Source: a virus. Taken from it: a stretch of 36,126 nucleotides of DNA. This document shows, piece by piece, positions 15,902 to 23,402 of the stretch. The stretch's first letter is position 1. Each line of letters opens with the position of its first letter. The DNA lies in IMG/VR virus record IMGVR_UViG_3300034375_006804, positions 1 through 36,126 of that record; one strand, written 5' to 3'. Both the position numbers and the translations under genes were made by a program. The notes under the pieces were generated by a model that saw only the letters and a program-made list of their open reading frames with translations, did no database searches and was not told where the DNA came from.

Positions 15902-18194
15902 TTTATCGGGTAGCACAATTACTCAGACTGGTACAGACACAAACCTATCAGGGTTAAATGGTGTTTCAGGATGCACATTCGAATCATTTACAGATGGGGC
16001 TAATACATATCGTAGAGTTACATTTAACACAGGGATATCACTTACAATAAATGGTGATTTAACGATTAATGCAAATACCGATCAATTAGTATTTCCGCAT
16101 ACAAACAATTCTTTCTTATGGATGACGATAGCAGGTACGCTAAAATTAGAAGATACATCCACTTTAAATGGGGTAACAGAAAGTTTTCAAAAGTTGGCCG
16201 TAAGAAGTATGGCCAGAACTAACGACCATTTTAACACTAATCAGGGCGTTCACATAAACAACGGCGGGGAACTGTTTATGAATGGGGGCGGATTCTATTG
16301 TAACTCACATATTAATTTTTTAGGTACAAATTCAACACTAACTGTGCAAAGTCCCTCGCTCATTAGATTAGGCACGGCAGCCAATGGATCTAAGAATGTT
16401 TTACGTTTTGCAGGTTCTCAGGGAGATTTAGACGCAGACGGTCTTATATTGTTAGAGAGTACCTCTGGTATAGAAACGGCGGATATTATAAAACTAGACA
16501 ATTACTCTCCCAGATTTTGCGCTGAAGGGGCATTAGTATACGGAGGAGCCAATAACGGTCAAATAACGCTAAACAGCTATAATCCTATAGGATGCACTAT
16601 CGATCTTGCCTTTATTGGTCCTGGTTCATTCTATACTGTGTATGGCTACTCCGATAAACCCTTAACAGCTACTGTGCACTTTGACCACCGCAGTGCTTCA
16701 GGCGGGGGTTGGGTTAAGTTGCGTAAAAACCTAGACATAACAGTTATTGACGAAAGTAATAATCCCTTACAAGGTGTAAAGGCTTGGTTTACAGATACCA
16801 ATAACGGCAACCGTTATAATAAGATACAGAATCTGACATCTGACATCGTTTATACAGGTTCTTCAAATGCTTCGGGTGTACTATCTTTCGATGTACTACT
16901 AGCTAATGTTCAGGTGGGTCAAAATGAGCAAACGGGGAAATTTTCATCAGCTAGGACGGTGGATTATAGGACTAAGAACAATTCAGAAGATTATAAGATG
17001 GACGTGTTCCTGATAGCATATAGCAAGCTTCTTAATACTTACACGGACGTAGACCTAAGGGGACTTGATGTTACAAACAGTATCGAGAGAGTGCTAATAT
17101 CGGACTCTGTTTTAAGTGAGTTGAGTAAATCCACAGTGGATGCTTATACAGATATAGGAACTCCCGAGAAATTTTATGATAAGGCTAAATCTTATTTGGT
17201 AGATAATTTTGCTGGTGAGACATCAACCATAGTGTCACGCTCAGGTAATGAGATAAACGCAGGAAGCTATGATGTTACTATAGACTCAACAGCCTCAACA
17301 GTTTTTGATATAACAGGCAACCTAATAACAATTAAAGCCAGTACTTTTACTGGGGATATGGTAACTACGGGTATTATTACCCTAGCTAATGGTGCTGTAT
17401 TTGACGGAATCCGAACTGACGCTAATGGAACAATAATACCCCCACAACCTGTTAGCATTACTAATATTGTTGCTGGTTCAAGATTGCAAATATACAACGT
17501 AACAACAGGCACTGAAATAGTGAATCAAATTGTTTCGGGAACTAGTTATAGTACTACTTACGTTGAAGGTACAGATTACACTGACGGCGATACAGTTAGA
17601 GTAAGATTAACTTATGTAAGCGGAACAACTGCAAAAGCTGAATATACTGCTAACGTGCTAGACACATCTAACGGATGGTCATTACTAGCAGATCAACAAG
17701 ACGATGATGTATATAACACTTTAGCTATAGATGGTTCTAATGTAGCAAATTTTGCTGCAGACTATGCAAACGATCAAGTAGATGTTGCAGTGGCTACAAA
17801 CTTTAACTTATCAAACTTTTATGCATGGTGGGTATATAATATGACTACTGCACAGGGTATAAGAGAGTTTTTTGGTGGTATAACTGCTTTAGATCAAGCT
17901 AACTTTAGAATTAACACTGGTACGTTAAGTTTATATCTAGATAACACTACGTCAACAAATTTAGTACAGCTAGACAACAGACGAATATTTAGAACTGACG
18001 GAGTATATCCTGTATTAGCAAGTACAACTGGCGGTGGTGGTATTGATGTTGTATGGCGAAATACTATACTTATTGCAGAAACAGATACAACAGGATTAAC
18101 ACCAGAGGAAAGCGCAAAACTAACATCCATAGCAACAGATAGTTCTTTAATACCAGGTATTGCGTCAAAGACTAGTTTAATATTGGTAAAATAA
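15891..18194 (+). CDS. Large tail fibre / receptor-binding protein
   Basis: A 767-residue protein, the largest product of the genome. The N-terminus includes a probable docking peptide (FSLSGSTITQTG). Residues about 50-250 are beta-helix-like (LTINGDLTINANTDQLVFPH, GLILLESTSGIETADIIKLD). An Ig-like/CNA-B-like linker sits near 280 (LDITVIDESNNPLQGVKAWF). The C-terminus, TTGLTPEESAKLTSIATDSS, is a common ending of phage tail proteins. SD gagg precedes the ATG. No glycanase active site could be assigned by eye. Confidence 0.78.
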   Translation: MSFSLSGSTITQTGTDTNLSGLNGVSGCTFESFTDGANTYRRVTFNTGISLTINGDLTINANTDQLVFPHTNNSFLWMTIAGTLKLEDTSTLNGVTESFQKLAVRSMARTNDHFNTNQGVHINNGGELFMNGGGFYCNSHINFLGTNSTLTVQSPSLIRLGTAANGSKNVLRFAGSQGDLDADGLILLESTSGIETADIIKLDNYSPRFCAEGALVYGGANNGQITLNSYNPIGCTIDLAFIGPGSFYTVYGYSDKPLTATVHFDHRSASGGGWVKLRKNLDITVIDESNNPLQGVKAWFTDTNNGNRYNKIQNLTSDIVYTGSSNASGVLSFDVLLANVQVGQNEQTGKFSSARTVDYRTKNNSEDYKMDVFLIAYSKLLNTYTDVDLRGLDVTNSIERVLISDSVLSELSKSTVDAYTDIGTPEKFYDKAKSYLVDNFAGETSTIVSRSGNEINAGSYDVTIDSTASTVFDITGNLITIKASTFTGDMVTTGIITLANGAVFDGIRTDANGTIIPPQPVSITNIVAGSRLQIYNVTTGTEIVNQIVSGTSYSTTYVEGTDYTDGDTVRVRLTYVSGTTAKAEYTANVLDTSNGWSLLADQQDDDVYNTLAIDGSNVANFAADYANDQVDVAVATNFNLSNFYAWWVYNMTTAQGIREFFGGITALDQANFRINTGTLSLYLDNTTSTNLVQLDNRRIFRTDGVYPVLASTTGGGGIDVVWRNTILIAETDTTGLTPEESAKLTSIATDSSLIPGIASKTSLILVK

Positions 18195-18216
18195 AACGTG
18201 ATTAGGAGAGTGAAAC

Positions 18217-18465
18217 ATGACAAATCAAGGTGAATTACAAGCTAGTATAAGACAGCTAACTAGCACTACTAATGATTATAATGGTGATTGGCACGCTTTA
18301 TTTGACTTAGATGGTATAGCGTCGGGTGAGTTTAATGGAAGGTTTATACTTTGGTTGCAGGGTGAAACAGGTAGCTCTGATACAGATTTAAATGGACTAA
18401 AACAATTATATGCTAGCCAAAAAGATTTTTATAACTGGAATAGTGTTAATAATGTAGGGCTGTAA
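18217..18465 (+). CDS. Small protein after the fibre gene
   Basis: An 82-residue acidic protein with SD aggag upstream of the ATG. It contains HALFDLDGIASGEFNGRFIL and ends near QLYASQKDFYNWNSVNNVGL. Proteins of this type commonly sit between tail fibre and lysis genes in phages, but I cannot name a function. The stop overlaps the next start (taatg), so it is translated with the holin-like gene. Confidence 0.7.
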   Translation: MTNQGELQASIRQLTSTTNDYNGDWHALFDLDGIASGEFNGRFILWLQGETGSSDTDLNGLKQLYASQKDFYNWNSVNNVGL

Positions 18466-19010
18466 TGAATGATAAGATTGACCTTTTAAAGGTTGTTGAA
18501 TGTCAAGAAACAAGACTAAAGGAATGTGAAAAGCGGGACAATGAGCGCACAGCAGACCACGCCGTATTATTGGAAAAAACAAACCGTGAAGAAAAGAGAC
18601 TATATAAACTTGAAGAGGATATTCAGCACTTAACGGGGACAATAATAGCGTTACAGCGTGATAAAGAGAACATGGAATCACGCCTTACTAACCACAACAA
18701 CAAGAACCAAAAAGATTTAGATGGTGTAAAACAAGATGTCAAAAGTTTAAAACAAGATTTTAAAAACCTTGAGCATGAAATCAGAAAACATTTAGATTTA
18801 AAAAATGCCGAGCTTCTAAAAAAGATTGAATTAATTAGTGAAAAAATTGAATTAATTAGTGAAGATATTAACAAAAGCAAGGGATTTTTCGGAGCAGTTA
18901 AACCAATAGCGTGGGCAATTGTAGGAATAATACTGACGGGAACAATGGGATATTTTGGTGGTAAGTTTGTTACTGCTATAGATGGAGAGAAAGTTGAACG
19001 GTCTAAGTGA
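18465..19010 (+). CDS. Coiled-coil membrane protein, holin-like
   Basis: A 181-residue protein. Residues about 1-140 are a long charged coiled coil with a tandem repeat (KKIELISEKIELISEDI), followed by one hydrophobic segment (PIAWAIVGIILTGTMGYFGG, about 147-166) and a short basic end. It overlaps the M15 peptidase gene downstream by 29 bases. By position it is the best candidate to permeabilise the inner membrane for the endolysin, but a single transmembrane segment with a large coiled coil is also compatible with a spanin-like or tethering role. Confidence 0.62.
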   Translation: MNDKIDLLKVVECQETRLKECEKRDNERTADHAVLLEKTNREEKRLYKLEEDIQHLTGTIIALQRDKENMESRLTNHNNKNQKDLDGVKQDVKSLKQDFKNLEHEIRKHLDLKNAELLKKIELISEKIELISEDINKSKGFFGAVKPIAWAIVGIILTGTMGYFGGKFVTAIDGEKVERSK

Positions 19011-19404
19011 AAAAGAAAGGCGGAAGTTAATTGAAGCTGATGAAAAATTGCAGTTGCTAGTTTTTGAAGTTAGCTCGCAAATGGATATTATTGTTATAGA
19101 GACGCACAGAAGCGTTGAGAGGCAAACAGAGTTATATGCGGAAGGCAAAACTAAAGTTAAGCACTCTAAGCACAATTTTAAGCCGTCTAGAGCTATAGAT
19201 ATAGCACCCTATTATAAGAAAAATAATAAAATGGTTATTCCTTGGGAAGACCATCGACCTTTTTATTTTTTAGGTGGTTTGATGATGAGAAGTGCAAAGC
19301 TACATAATATTAAATTACGGTGGGGCGGTGATTGGGATAGTGACCTTGATTTTGCAGACCAGACTTTTAATGACCTCGTTCATTATGAACTTATAGGAGT
19401 ATAA
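18982..19404 (+). CDS. M15-type peptidoglycan endopeptidase (endolysin)
   Basis: A 140-residue zinc peptidase that would cut peptide stems of peptidoglycan (L-alanyl-D-glutamate or D-Ala-D-Ala type). Zinc ligands are visible as His64 (SKHN), Asp73 (AIDIAP) and His134 (VHYEL), with the flanking motifs THRSVERQTELYAEGK and RWGGDWDSD typical of phage M15C endolysins. There is no signal peptide, so it needs a holin. The ATG at 18982 lacks an SD; a TTG at 18994 after ggagagaaag is an alternative start. Overlap with the holin-like gene suggests coupling. Confidence 0.9.
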   Translation: MERKLNGLSEKERRKLIEADEKLQLLVFEVSSQMDIIVIETHRSVERQTELYAEGKTKVKHSKHNFKPSRAIDIAPYYKKNNKMVIPWEDHRPFYFLGGLMMRSAKLHNIKLRWGGDWDSDLDFADQTFNDLVHYELIGV

Positions 19405-19405
19405 T

Positions 19406-20044
19406 ATGTACAAAGAACTAAGAGACCAGATACAACCATTTGATTTAATTTCATTTAGTGGAAAGGGGCACGTTTCCAACATTATAAAAGGATTTACCAA
19501 GTCCGATATAAGCCACGTTGCTATTGTGTATAAAATACAGGATGAAAAAACAAATATACATTTGGACAATCTTACGAGGGAAGATGAAAAGGCGTTAATT
19601 AGTGACGATTTGTATGACAAGGAGCGTGTGCTAATAATAGAGTCAACATCATTAGTTACATTGCCTGATAAGATACACGGTGAGTATATAAAAGGAGTGC
19701 AAATACAGGCATTATCAGAGCGTATCAAAGATTATGACGGTCAGGTTTATTGGCATAAATTAAGAAATCCAATAAGTGAGGCCAGGCAAGCTTTTATGTA
19801 TATGTGGTTAACTAACCGCCATAGAAAGCGCATCCAATACGATACAATAGGAGCGGTTCAATCCGCTATAGATACATGGGATTACATTCTAGAATCAAAG
19901 CCTGACTATGAAAAGCTATTCTGCTCAGAAATGGTAGCTAAAGCCTACGAGATAGCAGGATTTTTTATAGGCAATCCATCAGAGCAAACACCTGAAGATG
20001 TTGTAAACTTGCCGTTTTTAGAAGAAAGATTGCAAATTAAGTAG
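19406..20044 (+). CDS. Papain-like hydrolase, YiiX/C92 type
   Basis: A 212-residue cysteine hydrolase of the permuted NlpC/P60 kind. It contains PFDLISFSGKG (about 11-21), the catalytic-type His37 in ISHVAIVYK and the catalytic-type Cys173 in EKLFCSEMVAKAYEIAG. This order (His before Cys) is characteristic of the permuted YaeF/YiiX family, which acts on peptide or lipid amide/ester bonds. SD aggag is upstream and the gene follows the M15 gene by 1 base, so it is probably part of the lysis or entry set. Its last 8 bases overlap the convergent leftward gene. Confidence 0.82.
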   Translation: MYKELRDQIQPFDLISFSGKGHVSNIIKGFTKSDISHVAIVYKIQDEKTNIHLDNLTREDEKALISDDLYDKERVLIIESTSLVTLPDKIHGEYIKGVQIQALSERIKDYDGQVYWHKLRNPISEARQAFMYMWLTNRHRKRIQYDTIGAVQSAIDTWDYILESKPDYEKLFCSEMVAKAYEIAGFFIGNPSEQTPEDVVNLPFLEERLQIK

Positions 20045-20348
20045 CAATATAAGGCTGCTCAATGGCTTTTTCTAGGGCTGAAGTTAGATTTACAACCTTA
20101 TCAAGCATCTTAATGTCTACCTTATCAACCTTATTGAAATTAAGACAATAGTTGATTTCTGTATCTATAAGCACACTCATAGGAATGTCAAAAACATCGT
20201 CTATTTTATCTTGCATTTCTTCTAGCATGTAGACAGTTGTATCTAATATATGACCATCAAAAAAAGTCCCTTCTTTATCCATAGCAGCAGCTACACTTTC
20301 AAAGTCTTTATTGTTTAGCATTTGTATTTGTTCTAATAATTTATTCAT
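20037..20348 (-). CDS. Hypothetical helical protein, end of leftward operon
   Basis: A 103-residue acidic helical protein, last of the leftward block. It contains HILDTTVYMLEEMQDKIDDV and a hydrophobic-heptad C-terminus. No family is recognised. It starts within the last codons of the upstream 58-residue gene (8-base overlap) and its end overlaps the convergent C92-type hydrolase gene by 8 bases. That leaves no room for a terminator between the two converging operons. Confidence 0.68.
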   Translation of the reverse strand: MNKLLEQIQMLNNKDFESVAAAMDKEGTFFDGHILDTTVYMLEEMQDKIDDVFDIPMSVLIDTEINYCLNFNKVDKVDIKMLDKVVNLTSALEKAIEQPYIAT

Positions 20349-20517
20349 CTTGAAACTCTTTTAAATGTTTTAATTCACCATATGCTAGGTCATTGCCATA
20401 TTCATTGGCAGCACGTCTATAACAGATTGTTAGCATTCTAAACCAACGCCTCCAATTCGGTGCAATGATTAACCAGCTAATAAATACACTTGTCGTAATA
20501 ATTTCTATATCAGTCAT
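20341..20517 (-). CDS. 58-residue single-span membrane protein
   Basis: I chose the ATG at 20517 because it lies just after the upstream gene's stop (20525) and is preceded by taggcataac. A longer frame open from 20655 would run through most of the end of the regulator gene. The N-terminus is hydrophobic (IEIITTSVFISWLIIAP), followed by a basic WRRWFR segment and a soluble tail. It would sit in the inner membrane with a positively charged cytoplasmic part. Function unknown. Confidence 0.58.
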   Translation of the reverse strand: MTDIEIITTSVFISWLIIAPNWRRWFRMLTICYRRAANEYGNDLAYGELKHLKEFQDE

Positions 20518-20524
20518 GTTATGC

Positions 20525-21124
20525 CTATATATGTGTTGTACAATCGTAAAATCCGTAATACTCTCTTTTATTCTTATCGGTCTTAATATTAGGCATTGCC
20601 CCTTCCCAGACACCGCCTTGATGTACCTCGCTGTGTACCCTAATAATCCCCTCATCTACTACACTTTTCACAGTGGTAATCTCAACAGCGTAGTTAGGTA
20701 CTTCAATAAGTTTTAGCTGTCCTGATTCCTGTTTATGTGTATCTTGTTTTGGTCTACCTGCATAATTACCACTTTTGTATTTTTCTTGGTTTTTCTTCAT
20801 GTTTTCATGGTGTCTTTTATATGCACAAGTACCTTTAACGTGCATATCACCACAAGCCTTACGCCCTCTATCTGGGTTAATAAGCTTACCACATACGACA
20901 CATGGTCTTAATTTGTACGTGCCATCCTCTAGTAAATCTTGTGGTTTACATTTTAATATTAAAGCTAGCCTTTTAACTGTTTTCATTTCTGGAAAGCGTA
21001 CGGCATCCTTTTCATATCTAACGATATCTTTGTGTTGAACACCTAAACCTTTTGCTAGTTGATTTTTATTTAATCCTTTTAATTCTCTTAATTCTTTTAA
21101 TTTCTTCCCCGATAATCTTTTCAT
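20525..21124 (-). CDS. XRE-family regulator fused to a zinc-cluster domain
   Basis: A 199-residue protein. Residues 8-66 are a Cro/cI-type helix-turn-helix (KGLNKNQLAKGLGVQHKDIV, then VKRLALILKC). A probable zinc module follows with Cys75, Cys78, Cys91 and Cys100 plus nearby histidines (KRHHENMKK). The C-terminal third is unassigned. It would bind DNA, perhaps as repressor of the divergent early promoters near 22 kb and 27 kb. The start overlaps the upstream stop (atga), with aggagg as SD. Confidence 0.78.
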   Translation of the reverse strand: MKRLSGKKLKELRELKGLNKNQLAKGLGVQHKDIVRYEKDAVRFPEMKTVKRLALILKCKPQDLLEDGTYKLRPCVVCGKLINPDRGRKACGDMHVKGTCAYKRHHENMKKNQEKYKSGNYAGRPKQDTHKQESGQLKLIEVPNYAVEITTVKSVVDEGIIRVHSEVHQGGVWEGAMPNIKTDKNKREYYGFYDCTTHI

Positions 21125-21300
21125 TTAAACCTCCTGCTTAATTTATTATCAATAATTAGTAAATCGTTTTTATTAAAGTCATGCCCTCCTATACGCGGCT
21201 CATGTATCTTAATAATGGCTAGGGCTATTTTCTGTAAGGTTCGTTGTGATGCAGCCTTTAAATAAGCCTCTTTAAAATATGGTTTTCCGTTAAGTATCAT
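21121..21300 (-). CDS. 59-residue hypothetical protein
   Basis: A short basic protein (GKPYFKEAYLKAASQRTLQK, ending LIIDNKLSRRFK) whose tga overlaps the ATG of the XRE regulator gene (atga). The regulator's SD aggagg lies inside its last codons, which argues that the two are translated together. No family is recognised; the composition would suit a small nucleic-acid-binding or helical adaptor protein. Confidence 0.6.
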   Translation of the reverse strand: MILNGKPYFKEAYLKAASQRTLQKIALAIIKIHEPRIGGHDFNKNDLLIIDNKLSRRFK

Positions 21301-21317
21301 TTTAAATCCTTTGTCAT

Positions 21318-21518
21318 TTAGTCCTTTTTGTCTTTGTAGGTGTTACGCTCCTCTATAAGCTCATCTATTATTGTCATTGCCAGTTGCAGCTTATAAGCGT
21401 GTTCTTTGTTAGATTCTGCTTTGTCAGTATGCCCCTTTGCCTCATGGTAAGTCACATATCCAATAAATGTATCACGACCATGTTGTACTAATTCTTTTAT
21501 CTCTTGCAGTTTATCCAT
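21318..21518 (-). CDS. 66-residue hypothetical helical protein
   Basis: A small acidic/basic mixed helical protein (LQEIKELVQHGRDTFIGYVT, ending EERNTYKDKKD). Its ATG overlaps the stop of the upstream gene (taatg) and agaggg precedes it. I see no motif. Position and tight spacing place it in the leftward early-type operon. Confidence 0.62.
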   Translation of the reverse strand: MDKLQEIKELVQHGRDTFIGYVTYHEAKGHTDKAESNKEHAYKLQLAMTIIDELIEERNTYKDKKD

Positions 21519-21721
21519 TAGTTTACCCTCTCTTTTCCATAACCAGCTAATCTATTTTGGCGTACAATTTGATCCTCAGTTAAATCCGTTATATTTACAT
21601 GTTCTATTAGCTTAGTAGCCTGTATTGCACGTTTCGGAGTTATAGTCTCCTCATTAATAATATCGTTTAACATATTAATAAGCATAACTCGCTCTAATTC
21701 TTTTTGTGTTTCTATTGTCAT
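21518..21721 (-). CDS. 67-residue hypothetical protein
   Basis: A small protein with a central charged helix (MLINMLNDIINEETITPKRA) and the C-terminal segment TEDQIVRQNRLAGYGKERVN. No family is recognised. The ATG follows taggaggtacttatg-type spacing, a strong SD. One-base stop/start overlap with the next gene downstream. Confidence 0.62.
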   Translation of the reverse strand: MTIETQKELERVMLINMLNDIINEETITPKRAIQATKLIEHVNITDLTEDQIVRQNRLAGYGKERVN

Positions 21722-21730
21722 AAGTACCTC

Positions 21731-21982
21731 CTAATATGGTGTTTCTACTTGATTTTCAAAAGCCTTGTCGATTACATCGCAAAATACATCCCAATATTTA
21801 CCTGTTATTACTTGTTCACTATGGTTGCGTATCTTGTAACGTGTAAGTTCCATGTTATATAAACACGGCTCTTCTGAATATGAGTTAATTAAATCCTGTG
21901 CTAAGCCACTTAAACTATCATTTTCGTGATAATCACCGTTGCGTAACTCTGCACTAAAAAATACATCATTTTTAAAAGCCAT
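21731..21982 (-). CDS. 83-residue hypothetical protein, first gene of leftward operon
   Basis: I place the start at 21982 because the ATG is preceded by ggggaaataatt; a longer frame from 22045 would begin inside the promoter. The protein begins MAFKNDVFFSAELRNG and ends with WDVFCDVIDKAFENQVETPY. It is likely the first cistron transcribed from the promoter at 22014-22042. No family is recognised. Confidence 0.66.
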   Translation of the reverse strand: MAFKNDVFFSAELRNGDYHENDSLSGLAQDLINSYSEEPCLYNMELTRYKIRNHSEQVITGKYWDVFCDVIDKAFENQVETPY

Positions 21983-22013
21983 AATTATTTCCCCGATGGG
22001 TTGTTCTAAGTTT

Positions 22014-22042
22014 AGTTTAAGAGCAATGATAATATAAGTCAA
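22014..22042 (-). promoter_or_regulatory. Leftward sigma70-type promoter
   Basis: Reading the minus strand, ttgact (22037-22042) is followed after 17 bases by taaact (22014-22019). It lies 32 bases upstream of the first leftward ATG. The -35 matches 5 of 6 and the -10 matches 4 of 6 consensus positions, and the spacing is optimal. Confidence 0.6.
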
Positions 22043-22106
22043 CATCTTTTTATAAAAAAATATAATAAATTATTATTGCTATATATATTATAATAATATA
22101 ATATAG
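22043..22106. other. Extremely AT-rich divergent intergenic block with rightward promoter
   Basis: The stretch between the leftward and rightward operons contains only two or three G/C bases in about 60. On the plus strand ttattg (22073-22078) and tataat (22097-22102) are spaced 18 bases apart and could drive the pentapeptide-repeat operon. The low melting stability would also suit a DNA-unwinding element, but no iterons are visible here. Confidence 0.5.
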
Positions 22107-22139
22107 GTGTATTGTTTAATTTCAAATGTAGGTAATGAC

Positions 22140-22820
22140 ATGCATAATAACACTGGCGACTATAACACTGGCGACTGTAACACTGGCGACTATAACACTG
22201 GCAACTGTAACACTGGCTACAAGAACACTGGCTACATGAACACTGGCGACTGGAACACTGGCGACAGGAACACTGGCAACTGGAACACTGGCAACTGGAA
22301 CACTGGCGACAGGAACACTGGCAACTGGAACACTGGCTACAAGAACACTGGCTACTGTAACACTGGCGACTGGAACACTGGAGACTATAACACTGGCGAC
22401 AGGAACACTGGCTACTGTAACACCATAACGCTTGATGAAGTGCTTATATTTAATAAATTGGGTAAGCGTAAGGATTGGGAAAACGCAGATAAACCAGATT
22501 GGATGTTTGTTGATTTAACTGAATGGATTTATGAATCAAATATGACGGATAAAGAAAAAGAAGCCTACCCATCATATGTTACAACAGGTGGTTATCTGAA
22601 ATGCTATCCTAGCTTAAAAGCGGCGTATATTGAAGCTTGGGAAAATGCGGATAAAGAAGATAGGGATAAAACTTTTAAATTACCTAACTTTGACCCAGTT
22701 GTTTTTGAAGAAATATTCGGCTTTAACCCATGTGATTGCGTAGAAGAAAAGCGAGAACATGAAGTTGTAGAGCAAGATGTAATAACAATTAATGGCGTTA
22801 AATATAAAAAGGTAGATTAA
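22140..22820 (+). CDS. Pentapeptide-repeat (NTGxx) protein
   Basis: A 226-residue protein. I prefer the ATG at 22140 (preceded by aggtaatgac) over an in-frame GTG at 22107. Residues 4-93 are 18 perfect five-residue units NTG[DNY]x, a pattern predicted to form a right-handed quadrilateral beta-helix; some pentapeptide proteins mimic DNA. The rest is a folded domain with DWENADKPDWMFVDLTEWIY and AYIEAWENADKEDRDKTFKL, then the tail ITINGVKYKKVD. A similar tail ends the unrelated repeat protein at 34266-34973. First gene of the rightward block; function unknown. Confidence 0.78.
   Translation: MHNNTGDYNTGDCNTGDYNTGNCNTGYKNTGYMNTGDWNTGDRNTGNWNTGNWNTGDRNTGNWNTGYKNTGYCNTGDWNTGDYNTGDRNTGYCNTITLDEVLIFNKLGKRKDWENADKPDWMFVDLTEWIYESNMTDKEKEAYPSYVTTGGYLKCYPSLKAAYIEAWENADKEDRDKTFKLPNFDPVVFEEIFGFNPCDCVEEKREHEVVEQDVITINGVKYKKVD
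22149..22418 (+). repeat. 15-bp tandem repeat, 18 units, coding
   Basis: Eighteen contiguous 15-base units based on aacactggcgactat encode the NTGxx pentapeptides. The aacactggc core is nearly invariant, while the last two codons vary among gac/aac/tac and tat/tgt/tgg/agg/aag/atg. The nucleotide uniformity beyond what the protein needs indicates recent expansion or gene conversion. It is coding, so it is not a CRISPR array. Confidence 0.9.
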
Positions 22821-23011
22821 TGGAAGAGATTAAACCAGAAAATATAAAGAAACAAATAGAGGGTTCGGGTTATACTGTACGTAAAATATTATTACGTGCT
22901 GGCGTTAACCCTGCCACATTTAGCAATTGGCTTAATGGCAAGTCAGGAACAACAATTGATACGTATAATAGTATTGTACGTGCTTATAATGATTTCAGGG
23001 AGAACAAATAA
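22820..23011 (+). CDS. Small Cro-like helix-turn-helix protein
   Basis: A 63-residue protein that is almost entirely one HTH domain: IEGSGYTVRKILLRAGVNPA (about 13-32) and TFSNWLNGKSGTTIDTYNSI. The size fits a Cro-type or DNA-binding anti-repressor protein. It starts on the last base of the previous stop (taatg) and ends overlapping the next ATG (taatg). It probably binds operators near the divergent promoters and is the natural counterpart of the leftward XRE/zinc regulator. Confidence 0.7.
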   Translation: MEEIKPENIKKQIEGSGYTVRKILLRAGVNPATFSNWLNGKSGTTIDTYNSIVRAYNDFRENK

Positions 23012-23181
23012 TGTCAATGATAGTATGTGACAACTGCGGAATATATGCAGATTCAGACTATGGCGATTGTGTTTTTGGTGATGTGCATAGTTTTTGTAGT
23101 GAAGAGTGTCAAGAGAAGTTTGGCAGCGACATTGATGTCGGTATCAAAGTTAATAACAAATTAAAGGAGAATAAAGAATGA
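23011..23181 (+). CDS. 56-residue zinc-ribbon-like protein
   Basis: A small protein with CDNCG at residues 6-10 and CSEEC at 29-33, a spacing compatible with one treble-clef or ribbon zinc site; the middle (YADSDYGDCVFGDVHSF) is acidic. It resembles the FCS-type zinc modules that recognise protein partners. It overlaps the genes on both sides by 1 and 4 bases. Function unknown. Confidence 0.62.
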   Translation: MSMIVCDNCGIYADSDYGDCVFGDVHSFCSEECQEKFGSDIDVGIKVNNKLKENKE

Positions 23182-23369
23182 GTAGTGTGTGGATTGTATT
23201 TAACCGTAACGAACCTCTATTAGCTTTTAACACGTCATTAGCGGCTGGAAAATACAGAGCTGAAAGAGATTTTCTTGATGATGAAGGAATTTTTACAATT
23301 AAATGTATAGAATTAATAGATAATCTAAAGGGGTCGAATTCGACTGGTTTAAAAAAGGATAATAAATAA
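23178..23369 (+). CDS. 63-residue hypothetical protein
   Basis: A small mixed alpha/beta protein (SSVWIVFNRNEPLLAFNTSL, ending NSTGLKKDNK). It starts with a 4-base overlap (atga) with the previous gene and has aaaggag upstream. No family is recognised. A ten-codon ORF follows at 23369-23401, too short to call. Confidence 0.6.
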   Translation: MSSVWIVFNRNEPLLAFNTSLAAGKYRAERDFLDDEGIFTIKCIELIDNLKGSNSTGLKKDNK

Positions 23370-23402
23370 TGGATATAAACATAGATAAAAAGAATCAATA
23401 AC

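Noticed and set aside
20341-20655. Longer 104-codon version of the 58-residue membrane gene
   Set aside because: The extra N-terminal part overlaps the end of the regulator gene by 131 bases and starts without an SD; the internal ATG at 20517 fits the operon spacing.
22149-22418. Regular direct repeats resembling a CRISPR array
   Set aside because: Units are 15 bp, contiguous, in frame and coding; there are no spacers or cas genes. The same holds for 34392-34733.
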